Below are positions 1 through 6,174 of a stretch of DNA of 11,946 bases, piece after piece (position 1 is the first letter of the stretch; the number at the start of each line of letters is the position of its first letter). Both the position numbers and the translations under genes were made by a program. Source of the DNA: JBBRLA01 sp038231615 (GTDB lineage: Bacteria; Myxococcota_A; Polyangia; Palsa-1104; JAEUJZ01). The notes under the pieces were generated by a model. It searched no databases, was not told the DNA's origin, and saw only the letters and a program-made list of their open reading frames with translations. The stretch is taken from assembly GCA_038231615.1 (NCBI GenBank), contig JBBRLA010000220.1, positions 1-11,946 of the forward strand, given 5' to 3'.

Positions 1-1
1 A

Positions 2-337
2 ATAATCCCCTCCGCGACCTACCAGGAGGTCCTGGGCAAGCTGTGGAACACGCCGTGGATCGAGCGAGGCACGTATGCGATGGCGGTCTATGTGGACTCG
101 GACCTGCCGGATTGCCACTGGGTGCTGGAAAAGCGCCTGGCGGAGGAAGGGGACCGGCTGCCGCCGGAGTTGCGGGAGGCAGTGACCGCGACGCTGACGC
201 GGCTGGCGTTCTACCGGGAGCGGGACATGGCACAGGTGCTGGCGGAAAAGGAGGCGACGAAGCCCAAAGACCCGTGGGCCGGACTGCGCGGACCGGTCGT
301 GCCCGGGCAAATGATGCCGGCACTCTGGGCCGGGTAG
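2..337 (+). CDS. 3'-terminal part of an unrecognised gene, open at the left edge
   Basis: An open frame runs from the window edge to TAG at 335-337. An ATG at 80 is internal: the frame continues upstream of it with plausible protein (YQEVLGKLWNTPWIERGTYA), so the true start probably lies outside the window. The visible 111 residues are acidic and helix-rich in the middle (around REAVTATLTRL and MAQVLAEKEA) and end in GLRGPVVPGQMMPALWAG. I do not recognise the family. The 3' end from 281 is repeated at 2044, where the same frame continues for 46 further residues beyond the shared block. The copy here therefore looks prematurely ended: its stop codon lies in a 15-bp stretch absent from the other copy. 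It may be a truncated gene or one of two diverged copies split by the ATPase module. Confidence 0.55.
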   Translation: MIPSATYQEVLGKLWNTPWIERGTYAMAVYVDSDLPDCHWVLEKRLAEEGDRLPPELREAVTATLTRLAFYRERDMAQVLAEKEATKPKDPWAGLRGPVVPGQMMPALWAG

Positions 338-355
338 GGGCAGGCCGGTCTGGGC
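281..355 (+). repeat. Direct repeat, left copy, flanking the ATPase module
   Basis: Bases 281-325 are identical to 2044-2088 (45 of 45). After a 15-bp extra stretch that carries the TAG stop, similarity resumes (GGCCGGTCTGGGC at 343-355) and fades over the next 25 bases. The extra stretch keeps the reading frame. The repeat encodes the GLRGPVVPGQMMPAL tail of the left-edge gene. Confidence 0.9.
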
Positions 356-381
356 GGTGGGAACGGTCGGAGCGGCCGGGC

Positions 382-390
382 GGGGGGGGG
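382..390 (+). repeat. Homopolymer run of nine G
   Basis: Nine consecutive G residues lie in the 125-bp non-coding gap between the left-edge gene and the ATPase promoter. Such a run is prone to slippage in replication and to sequencing error, so frames crossing it should not be trusted. Confidence 0.7.
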
Positions 391-465
391 CCCGAAGACC
401 TACCGGATCGACGTATCCCTGGCGCATCGCGAGCCAGATAGAGTGAACAAAAGAACAGGAAGGTG

Positions 466-493
466 TTGACGGCACAGGCGGTCGAGGTATATG
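466..493 (+). promoter_or_regulatory. Sigma-70-like promoter of the ATPase gene
   Basis: TTGACG at 466-471 and TATATG at 488-493 are separated by 16 bp, a near-consensus -35/-10 pair in an otherwise GC-rich sequence. Transcription would begin near 500, leaving only about 8 nt before the ATG at 508 and no room for a Shine-Dalgarno site. This argues for a near-leaderless mRNA and against the alternative GTG start at 463, which lies upstream of the promoter. A second TATAAT occurs at 504-509, but it has no suitable -35 partner. Confidence 0.6.
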
Positions 494-494
494 T

Positions 495-513
495 GGTCAT
501 ATATATAATGACC
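495..513. promoter_or_regulatory. Inverted repeat over the ATPase start codon (possible operator)
   Basis: GGTCAT (495-500) and ATGACC (508-513) are perfect 6-bp arms around a 7-bp AT spacer (ATATATA). The right arm contains the ATG start. Its position at the predicted transcription start and start codon would suit a repressor site. No regulator gene is visible nearby, so the role is inferred. Confidence 0.4.
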
Positions 514-1821
514 CCCAGCGACCGCATCACCTCCCTTCATGTTGCCGGGCTGAGAACCTTGGCGGATATTCATCTCAGGCTGGACGGCCTGACGATCCTC
601 ATCGGCCCGAGCAGCAGCGGGAAGAGTTCTATCATCGAGGCGGTCGAGATCCTACGACGCGCGCCGGGTACCGAGTTCCTCAAAGAGTTCAATCGCCTTC
701 ACGGGGGCTTTCCGTCCCTCCTTCGACACGGAGCACAAACCCTCACTCTGGGTGTACGAATCGAAGGCACCGGCCTCCCTGTCGAGTATAAGCTGACGCT
801 CGGCAGCGAAGACTCCGCCGTGGTCGTCGTGGCAGAGTGTCTTACTTATCGACTGGACGACAAACCCGAGTCCGCCTGGGTGCTGCATCGGGAAAACGAT
901 TCCCTGTTGCTGGGCCAGCATCGAATCGCCGTCCCGATCCAGAAACAGCATCTCGCGTTGAGCAACTTTGACTCGATCGCCAAGGTGGATGCCGCGGAGT
1001 ACCTGGCCCAGGCGTCCGATGATCCATCGATGGCAAATCTGTATATCCCATCGGGACCCGTCACGCTCTACCTGGCGCCACACATCGTGAACGCCTCTCG
1101 GGCTTTCGCCCGAGTTCGCAACGCGCTGGGTCGGATTCGCGTCCATCTCCCCTTCGAGGTAACCGCCGCATGGCTCGCGCGCTCCCAGCGGCGCTCTTCC
1201 GTCCTACGCGAGAGCATCATGCTGGAACCTGCGGAGGATCTGGACCCGCTGGCCGCCAACCTGGCCAACGCCTTTGCCACGCTCAAGAACAATTACGGTG
1301 AAGATCACTGGCAGGAGACGCTCGACTATGTGCGGGCGGGGCTCGGCGAGGATGTAGAGACCGTCGCCACTCGCGCTGATCCTTCCGGCGGGAGCATCGG
1401 GCTCCGCCTGAAGTACCGCGGCGTGGATGCGTATGTACCGGCGCAGTCGCTCTCAGATGGGACCCTGGCCTACCTGGCCTTCGTGGCCTTGTACCGGCTG
1501 GACGCAGTCCGCTCGCTGCTCTGCTTCGATGAACCCGAGCAGTACCTGCACCCTGACCTGCTGGGTCGCGTCTTGGGGATGCTACAGGCGCTCTCGGAGG
1601 AGCACCCGGTGCTAGTGGCGACTCATTCTGATCGACTACTGGACGCCCTGCCAGATCCAGGGCGATCCGTGGTGCTCTGCGAGTTGGGAGAGGGACGGAC
1701 AACAAGGCTCTTGCGCCCCGATCCGGTCGCGCTGAATCGCTGGCTCAGCGATTATCGCGGGCTGGGCGAATTACGCGGGGCGGGCCACGAGGATCTGATC
1801 ATGACCAGGCCCGAGACCTGA
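508..1821 (+). CDS. AAA/ABC-type ATPase, OLD-like (AAA_21 group)
   Basis: This is a 437-residue P-loop ATPase with the ABC/SMC-like ATP cassette seen in OLD-family and AAA_15/AAA_21 proteins, which act as the motor or sensor subunit of several DNA-directed and antiphage modules. Visible motifs are Walker A GPSSSGKSS (residues 33-41), the signature-like SLSDGT (314-319), Walker B LLCFDEPE with D341/E342, and the switch histidine in ATHSD (H373). The roughly 270 residues between Walker A and the signature have no feature I recognise; that is where these proteins carry their coiled-coil or insert regions. No TOPRIM domain follows, so it is not a classical fused OLD nuclease. I chose the ATG at 508 because the promoter leaves no room for the GTG at 463. 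A single base separates its stop from the next gene, implying a two-gene operon. The ATPase fold is secure; a defence role is inference. Confidence 0.87.
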   Translation: MTPSDRITSLHVAGLRTLADIHLRLDGLTILIGPSSSGKSSIIEAVEILRRAPGTEFLKEFNRLHGGFPSLLRHGAQTLTLGVRIEGTGLPVEYKLTLGSEDSAVVVVAECLTYRLDDKPESAWVLHRENDSLLLGQHRIAVPIQKQHLALSNFDSIAKVDAAEYLAQASDDPSMANLYIPSGPVTLYLAPHIVNASRAFARVRNALGRIRVHLPFEVTAAWLARSQRRSSVLRESIMLEPAEDLDPLAANLANAFATLKNNYGEDHWQETLDYVRAGLGEDVETVATRADPSGGSIGLRLKYRGVDAYVPAQSLSDGTLAYLAFVALYRLDAVRSLLCFDEPEQYLHPDLLGRVLGMLQALSEEHPVLVATHSDRLLDALPDPGRSVVLCELGEGRTTRLLRPDPVALNRWLSDYRGLGELRGAGHEDLIMTRPET

Positions 1822-1822
1822 G

Positions 1823-2077
1823 ATGAAGCGTCCCGTTGCCACTGTGCTCTACGAAGATAGCAATGGCCCGGTGCCTGGGAAGTTTTGGCCTCATGAACTG
1901 GTCAAGCGCTGCGTGGTGGATGCTCTTGGATGTGACTGGCTGACCGTGGAAGTGGCGTTCGGGAAGGGACGCCCGACCAAGGGCAGCGGTAACTTGCACC
2001 GCGACCTGCGCTCGCCGGACCGCCTTGCTCCCGGCGGCTGGATGGACTGCGCGGACCGGTCGTGCCCGGGCAAATGA
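1823..2077 (+). CDS. Truncated partner of the ATPase (possible effector subunit)
   Basis: The gene starts one base after the ATPase stop, so translation is almost certainly coupled. The first 73 residues look like authentic protein: a beta strand then YED (ATVLYEDSNGPV), the segment FWPHELVKRCVVDALG, and a basic KGRPTKGSGNLHRDLRS stretch. The pattern of a strand followed by an acidic pair, then a helix, recalls the N-terminus of small TOPRIM-like or uncharacterised partners encoded after AAA_21 ATPases, but I cannot assign a family. From 2044 the DNA is the right copy of the flanking repeat read in a different frame, so the last 11 residues (MDCADRSCPGK) are foreign. The natural gene has lost its 3' part and the product is probably inactive. 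Confidence 0.6.
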   Translation: MKRPVATVLYEDSNGPVPGKFWPHELVKRCVVDALGCDWLTVEVAFGKGRPTKGSGNLHRDLRSPDRLAPGGWMDCADRSCPGK

Positions 2078-2103
2078 TGCCGGCACTCGGGGCCGGTCTG
2101 GGC
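2044..2103 (+). repeat. Direct repeat, right copy
   Basis: The first 45 bp match 281-325 exactly, and GGCCGGTCTGGGC follows directly without the 15-bp extra stretch of the left copy. The repeat starts inside codon 74 of the truncated partner gene, which marks the right-hand recombination junction to the base. Confidence 0.9.
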
Positions 2104-2229
2104 AGCCGGAACGGCCGGATCGCCGCGCTTAGTGAACTGACGGTCCTGCTGGAAGATGTCGATGAGGCCGGCACAGCGCCCCGAATCACAACTTGGCCAA
2201 CATCCGGCATTGAAAGCAACGCCATCTGA
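2044..2229 (+). pseudogene. Detached C-terminal fragment of the left-edge gene family
   Basis: Read in the frame that matches the left-edge gene, this stretch encodes GLRGPVVPGQMMPAL and then a further 47 residues (LGSRNGRIAALSELTVLLED and beyond) to TGA at 2227-2229. The frame is closed upstream by TAA at 1990-1992 and there is no start with a ribosome site, so it is a 5'-less remnant. It probably shows the original C-terminus of the gene that is cut short at 337. The family is not recognised. Confidence 0.5.
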
Positions 2230-2238
2230 GGCTAGGCT
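2210..2238 (+). promoter_or_regulatory. Weak candidate promoter of the acyl operon
   Basis: TTGAAA at 2210-2215 and TAGGCT at 2233-2238 are spaced by 17 bp just before the KAS III gene. The -35 is good and the -10 poor (T, A and final T only). Transcription would begin within a few bases of the ATG at 2248, which again has no clear Shine-Dalgarno site. Confidence 0.3.
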
Positions 2239-2247
2239 GCGCGGCTC

Positions 2248-3231
2248 ATGTTACCTGTCCGCATTCTTGCCAGCCACAGCGTCCCCGCCGGTCCTCCGAT
2301 CTCGACCGGGGACCTGCTTGCCGACGCAGGCCTGCTTGAAGATCGCCCGCTCGATCAGGTGATCGCCAAGACCGGCATCAAAAGTCGCCATTTCGCCCCT
2401 CCGGGCGTCACTTGCGCAAACCTGGGGTCCGCCGTCCTCCTCGGGGCGCTGGCCGAATGCGGCCTCGCTCCCTCCGATCTGCGGCGCCTCATCTTCACCA
2501 ACTCGACCGGGGGAGACTTCCTGATCCCGGCGACTGCCAACGCCGTCCTTCACGAGGCTGGGATCGCGGACACCTGCGACGGCTTCGACGTGAACAACGC
2601 CTGCATGGGCTTCCTCTCCTCCATGGATCTGGGGGCCCGCTGCGTGGCCACCGGTCTCGGGCCGGTCGCGATCGTGGTGGTGGAACTGCTGTCGCGCTTC
2701 TTGAAGAAGAGCAACCCCCGGCCCTACCTGGTCCTGGCCGACGCAGCAGTAGCCACGATCCTGGGCCCGGGCCGGCCCGGCGAAGGCATGCTGGCCGCGG
2801 TGTTTGGCAACAACGGGAAGGAGCGCGGCAGGGTGACGCTGGCTCACTCCGGCCTGAGCAAGCAAGACGAGAGCATCTGCTTCCGCGATTCGCCCCAGGC
2901 GATGACCGAGTCCGCTCTCGCGCTGGTGCGGCAAAGCGCGGGGCAGGTGCTGATGCGCGCGGGGCTCTCGATGAGAGACGTGGACTGGGTCGTGCCCCAC
3001 CAGCCCAACGGCAGCATGCTGACCGCCATCCTCGCGGCCCTGGAGATTTCGCCCGAGCGCACCGCAAAGGTAGTCGGCGAGATCGGCAGTGTCGGGGCCG
3101 CATCGATGGCCATGGGGCTCGATCGCCTGCTGCATACCAGGGACGTCCGCCCCGGGCAGCGCATCCTCTTCATCGGGATCGGCGCGGGCCTGTCCTGGGG
3201 CGCGAGCCTGTACCAGGTGGGGCCGTGCTAG
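2248..3231 (+). CDS. 3-oxoacyl-ACP synthase III-like (KAS III/FabH-like) condensing enzyme
   Basis: This 327-residue thiolase-fold enzyme is the normal length for KAS III. Family members condense an acyl-CoA (or other acyl thioester) with malonyl-ACP or a related nucleophile. The nucleophile cysteine is C119 in NNACMGF and the catalytic histidine is H251 in VPHQPN. The third residue of the triad, Asn in the FabH GNTSAAS motif, aligns with S281 in GSVGAAS, so it is not a standard FabH. The C-terminus ILFIGIGAGLSWGASL matches the family, and the usual GDGAGA loop reads LADAAVATI. It opens an operon whose next gene overlaps it by 7 bp. Relatives include FabH, OleA, PqsD-like and DarB-like specialised condensing enzymes. 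Specialised metabolism is more likely than housekeeping fatty-acid synthesis. The start at 2248 fits the family N-terminus. Confidence 0.92.
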   Translation: MLPVRILASHSVPAGPPISTGDLLADAGLLEDRPLDQVIAKTGIKSRHFAPPGVTCANLGSAVLLGALAECGLAPSDLRRLIFTNSTGGDFLIPATANAVLHEAGIADTCDGFDVNNACMGFLSSMDLGARCVATGLGPVAIVVVELLSRFLKKSNPRPYLVLADAAVATILGPGRPGEGMLAAVFGNNGKERGRVTLAHSGLSKQDESICFRDSPQAMTESALALVRQSAGQVLMRAGLSMRDVDWVVPHQPNGSMLTAILAALEISPERTAKVVGEIGSVGAASMAMGLDRLLHTRDVRPGQRILFIGIGAGLSWGASLYQVGPC

Positions 3232-3992
3232 CGTCCTTTGCGACCCGGTGGCAGGACGCCCTCGGCCATCTCTCGCAGGGCGCGTGGCTGAAATACTGGG
3301 GCCTGATGCAAGCGTACCACCGCTACGAGGTCGCGGGCCTTCACCGGCTGGCCCTCGGGCGCCCGGCGCTCCTTTGCGGCTACCACGGCCGCGCGGTGGC
3401 ACGAGACCTGTGCATGCTCTCGGTCGAGGTGCACCGCCGCTTCGGATACCTGCCCCATGCACTGGCGAACCGCGTGCTCCTTACCACTCCGGGCCTGCGT
3501 GCCTGGGCCCGATCGCTCGGCTTCGTGGCCGGCGATCATCCGTCCTTGCAGGAGGCGGTTGCCCGCGGCGAGCACCTGATCGTGACGCCGGGCGGCGTCC
3601 GCGAGGGAACGCGCAGCTTCCGCGTGCGCTATCGGGTGGACTGGGGTCAGCGCGTGGGCTACCTGAGGCTGGCGTTGCGCTACCGGCTGCCGATCGTGCC
3701 GATCGGGGCCTCCGGCGTGGATGACGCCTACTTCGGGGTCAACGAGGGCTATCAACTGGGGCGCCGCATCGGCGCGCCATCCGGCCTGCCGCCTTACCTG
3801 GCGCTGGGACCGCTGGGACCCTGGCCCCTCTCACCGCCCTTCCCGGTGAAGATCCGCCAGCTTATCGGCGAGCCGATCGAGATCGACGCGGATCCACGAG
3901 ACAGGGAGGCGCTCTTGCACTGGCACGGAGTTGTGATGGCCGCGGTCCAGGGATTGCTTGATGAGGCGCGACGAGGCGAGGCGAGGACATGA
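3225..3992 (+). CDS. Lysophospholipid acyltransferase-like protein (LPLAT/MGAT-like)
   Basis: This 255-residue protein belongs to the acyltransferase superfamily that transfers an acyl chain to a hydroxyl or amine at the membrane. I chose the GTG at 3225: it overlaps the previous stop (TAG 3229-3231) and has AGGTGG just upstream at 3215-3220. The catalytic block appears as GYHGRAVARDL with H54 and D61, six residues apart rather than the four of PlsC HX4D. A later block, TPGGVREG (121-128), corresponds to the PGG/EG motif of MGAT/DGAT2-like members, followed by YRLPIVPIGASG (153-164). No strong membrane segment is visible, so peripheral membrane binding is likely. Next to a condensing enzyme it probably moves the newly built chain onto an acceptor. 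The fold is fairly sure; the acceptor is unknown. Confidence 0.8.
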   Translation: MLASFATRWQDALGHLSQGAWLKYWGLMQAYHRYEVAGLHRLALGRPALLCGYHGRAVARDLCMLSVEVHRRFGYLPHALANRVLLTTPGLRAWARSLGFVAGDHPSLQEAVARGEHLIVTPGGVREGTRSFRVRYRVDWGQRVGYLRLALRYRLPIVPIGASGVDDAYFGVNEGYQLGRRIGAPSGLPPYLALGPLGPWPLSPPFPVKIRQLIGEPIEIDADPRDREALLHWHGVVMAAVQGLLDEARRGEART

Positions 3993-4816
3993 CAACTGAG
4001 ACCGAAGAAGAATGGGCCGTCATCCTGGGGGCGTCCACGGGTACCGGCGCCTCGATCGCGCGGGCGCTGGCCGGGGTCCCGGGGCTTCACGTCTGCGGTT
4101 TCCACCGTGGCAACCATCCAGACGACGCCCGCCTGACGGAAGCCGCGGTGCGCGCGACGGGCCGGCGCATGAACTGGCTCATCGCCGATGCCGGGACCTG
4201 GGAGGGCGCGGAGCAGGGCTGCGCGATCCTGCGCGATCTCATCGGGCCGGGCAGCGTGCGCATCTTCGTGCACTCCATCGCCAACGCCTCGCTGGGCCGC
4301 CTGGTCAGTGGGGACAAGCCCCTGCACCCGAAGCAGATCGAAAAGACGTTCACCAGCATGACGCATTCGTTTGTGTACTGGGTGCGCGCGCTGCTCGATC
4401 AGGAGCTGATGGTACCGGGCGCGCGCTTTCTGGCGCTGACCAACCCCAATGCCCGCTATCTGATCCGCGACACGGGCGCGATCGCCGCGGCCAAGGCGGC
4501 CCTGGAGACCTACGTGCGCTACCTGGCGTGGGAGCTCGGGCCGCTCGGCTATCGCATCAACGCCCTGCGCTTCGGCGCGACCCGCACCGTCGCGCTGACC
4601 AGGGTGGTGGGACCCGAGCGCCTGGGCGGGTTCGAGCGCCGCGTCGCGGACGTATCCCCGGCGCGCCGGTTGTGCACGAGCGACGAGGTCGGCGACTTCG
4701 TGTCGATCCTGGCGGGCAAGGGCGGCGCCTGGTTCAACGGTGCCACCATCGACTTCACGGGTGGGGAATCACTGGCCTCACATGACGCGATCGCATATGG
4801 GGAGGCACTGCTTTGA
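3989..4816 (+). CDS. FabI/FabL-like short-chain dehydrogenase with altered active site
   Basis: This 275-residue Rossmann-fold SDR has the dinucleotide motif GASTGTG at residues 14-20, HSIANASLGRL (95-105, cf. the HSIA of enoyl-ACP reductases) and AKAALETYVRYLAWEL around K169. It ends with the usual RINALRFGATRT and GATIDFTGGESL segments. The family reduces enoyl or keto acyl thioesters with NAD(P)H. Enoyl reductases of this type carry Tyr seven residues before the Lys and classical SDRs four before; here these positions are T162 and I165. The nearest tyrosine is Y157. It may be non-catalytic, act on another substrate, or use a relocated residue. The start ATG overlaps the previous stop in ATGA (3989-3992). 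It is the likely reductive partner of the KAS III. Confidence 0.87.
   Translation: MTTETEEEWAVILGASTGTGASIARALAGVPGLHVCGFHRGNHPDDARLTEAAVRATGRRMNWLIADAGTWEGAEQGCAILRDLIGPGSVRIFVHSIANASLGRLVSGDKPLHPKQIEKTFTSMTHSFVYWVRALLDQELMVPGARFLALTNPNARYLIRDTGAIAAAKAALETYVRYLAWELGPLGYRINALRFGATRTVALTRVVGPERLGGFERRVADVSPARRLCTSDEVGDFVSILAGKGGAWFNGATIDFTGGESLASHDAIAYGEALL
4799..4805 (+). promoter_or_regulatory. Shine-Dalgarno site deciding a TTG start
   Basis: GGGGAGG lies 7 nt before TTG 4813-4815, which itself overlaps the SDR stop TGA at 4814-4816. The first downstream ATG (4822) would be 16 nt away, too far for this site, so the TTG is the better start. Confidence 0.65.
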
Positions 4817-5286
4817 CGCCGATGACCAACGTCGTGACCGAGATCCTGACCCCGGCCGAGATCGAGGTGCTGCGCGGCGGCTTTTCGGACAGCCGCATGC
4901 TGTCTACGCTGACGCAGGTCCTGCGCGAGACCTACGCCCCCATGGGCGGGTTCCTCGACTGGACGCAGTCCTCACTCTACAATCCTGACGTGCTTTCGCC
5001 CCGCGATCGCGAGCGCACGCTGATCGCGCTCCTGTGCTCGCAGCCCATGGACACGGCCCTGTCCGTTCACCTGTACTGGGGGCTCGTGGCCGGGCTCTCG
5101 CCCGGTGAGATCGCGCAGACGCTGATGCTCTGCGGGACCTACCTGGGGGTGCCGGCGTATTCGCGCGGGGTGACGCTCTTTCAGCAGGTCCTGCACTTCC
5201 TCAAAACCCGCGCGCGAGAAGGCGGAGACGCGGTGGCCTGCGTTCCCCTCACACGTGCGCTGCTCGCTCGACATCACCCCGCGTAG
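4813..5286 (+). CDS. Carboxymuconolactone decarboxylase (CMD/AhpD-fold) family protein
   Basis: This 157-residue all-alpha protein starts at TTG 4813. The core matches the CMD fold: RERTLIALLC (66-75), SVHLYWGLVAGLSPGEIAQ (84-102) and CGTYLGVPAYSRG (107-119). E67 and H86 are spaced 19 residues apart, as are E118 and H137 of mycobacterial AhpD. The AhpD CxxC pair is absent (M79 and A82 at those positions), so peroxidase relay activity is unlikely and a PcaC-like or structural role is favoured. Family members catalyse decarboxylation or isomerisation of lactones and similar small molecules. It closes the + strand operon, and its last 38 bp overlap the 3' end of the opposing methyltransferase gene. 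Confidence 0.8.
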   Translation: MTPMTNVVTEILTPAEIEVLRGGFSDSRMLSTLTQVLRETYAPMGGFLDWTQSSLYNPDVLSPRDRERTLIALLCSQPMDTALSVHLYWGLVAGLSPGEIAQTLMLCGTYLGVPAYSRGVTLFQQVLHFLKTRAREGGDAVACVPLTRALLARHHPA

Positions 5287-6145
5287 CGCACGGCGGCAGA
5301 GTGAAATTCAGGCAATAATAGAAGCGGCTGAGCCATTCTTCCGACAGGATGCGCGCACCCGGCGGCAGGAGATCGCTCGGGCAGCGCGGTGTGGGGGCGC
5401 CCAGGGTGGTCAGGCGAAACCCGATCCTGTGATACAGGCCGATCTTGCGGCCCGGCTGAAGGCCCTCATCCACGATGACGATCGGCGTGCCCGGCCGGGC
5501 CACCCGCGCCATCTCGGCGATCGCCTGCCCGGCATCGCGGTAGGCGGAAATGCCCCCCACGTGGAACACACGGTCGAAGCTGCCATCGGAAAAGGGCAAG
5601 GCGTGGGCATCGGCCATGAAAAGGCGCACGTTGCGCAGGCCCAGTCGCCGGATGCGCGCGCGGCACCCACGAAGCATGCCCTGGCTCAAGTCCAGGCCCC
5701 AGTATTCGATGTCATCGAAGAAAGGCAACGCCGCCCGGCACAAGGGCAGGTTCGCGCCGGTGCCGATACCGATCTCCAGAATGCGCACCGGGCGATCCGG
5801 GCGCGGACGCGGAAGTTCGCCGAGTCCCAGCCGGGGCAGATAGCCGGCGCGCAACCGCCCCTCGCTCATCAGCGTCCCGGTTCGCAGATCGTCTGGATGA
5901 AATTCCGAGAGCGGCAACAGGTAGCGCACCGCGGCGTCGTGCAACCCGGCAAAGACATTGTAAACGCCGCGCATGATGCGATCCGATCCGCGGACCTCCT
6001 TGTCGATAAAGAGCTGCGCCAATTCATCTTCGACCGGCCACGTCGCGGCGCACGAGCCGCAGCGCAGGACGGCCGGGCCGGGGAAAAGGGGGGCCCGGCA
6101 GTGGGGGCAGCGGAGCAGGGTGCAGTCTTTTTCATTGAGCATCAT
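5249..6145 (-). CDS. SAM-dependent methyltransferase with N-terminal zinc ribbon
   Basis: This 298-residue class I methyltransferase starts at ATG 6145, preceded by GGAG (6158-6155) at 9 nt. Residues 13-32 form a Trm112-like zinc ribbon with C13xxC16 and C29xxC32 (RCPHC and LRCGSC). The SAM site follows: motif I LEIGIGTGANL (123-133), the acidic residue D152 in GLDLSQGML, and ADAHALPFSDGSFD (178-191), which is typical of UbiE/Methyltransf_11 enzymes. It is last in the minus-strand operon and overlaps the Coq4-like gene by 14 bp. The zinc-ribbon/UbiE-like architecture is common in enzymes methylating quinone-like or small organic acceptors; the acceptor here is not known. The Coq4-like neighbour makes a quinone or aromatic substrate plausible. 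Confidence 0.9.
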   Translation of the reverse strand: MMLNEKDCTLLRCPHCRAPLFPGPAVLRCGSCAATWPVEDELAQLFIDKEVRGSDRIMRGVYNVFAGLHDAAVRYLLPLSEFHPDDLRTGTLMSEGRLRAGYLPRLGLGELPRPRPDRPVRILEIGIGTGANLPLCRAALPFFDDIEYWGLDLSQGMLRGCRARIRRLGLRNVRLFMADAHALPFSDGSFDRVFHVGGISAYRDAGQAIAEMARVARPGTPIVIVDEGLQPGRKIGLYHRIGFRLTTLGAPTPRCPSDLLPPGARILSEEWLSRFYYCLNFTLPPCATRGDVERAAHV

Positions 6146-6174
6146 GGGCGAGATCTCCAGGAGGGATGGGTGCC
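6130..6174 (-). repeat. Duplicated gene-start sequence, copy at the second methyltransferase
   Basis: About 36 of 45 bases match 7897-7941. Read on the minus strand, both copies carry a GGAG ribosome site, CTCGC, then ATGATGCTCA(A/G)TGAAA encoding MML(N/S)E. In each copy the stop of the preceding gene overlaps the start. The duplication therefore covers a whole translational-coupling junction. Confidence 0.65.

Noticed and set aside
463..507. GTG/TTG-initiated N-terminal extension of the ATPase
   Set aside because: The predicted -35 box overlaps it and the extension (LTAQAVEVYVVIYI) is not ATPase-like; the ATG at 508 fits the promoter better.
495..513. Rho-independent terminator for the left-edge gene
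   Set aside because: The hairpin has only a 6-bp stem and no T-run; operator-like placement over a start codon is the better reading.
2412..3224. Long plus-strand frame running into the acyltransferase from within the KAS III gene
   Set aside because: The upstream part is low-complexity Arg/Gly/Pro in a shifted frame; only the part from GTG 3225 looks like protein.
2251..3462. 403-codon minus-strand frame opposite the KAS III gene
   Set aside because: It is Arg/Gly/Ala-rich with no domain, antisense to a clear enzyme; a GC-bias shadow.
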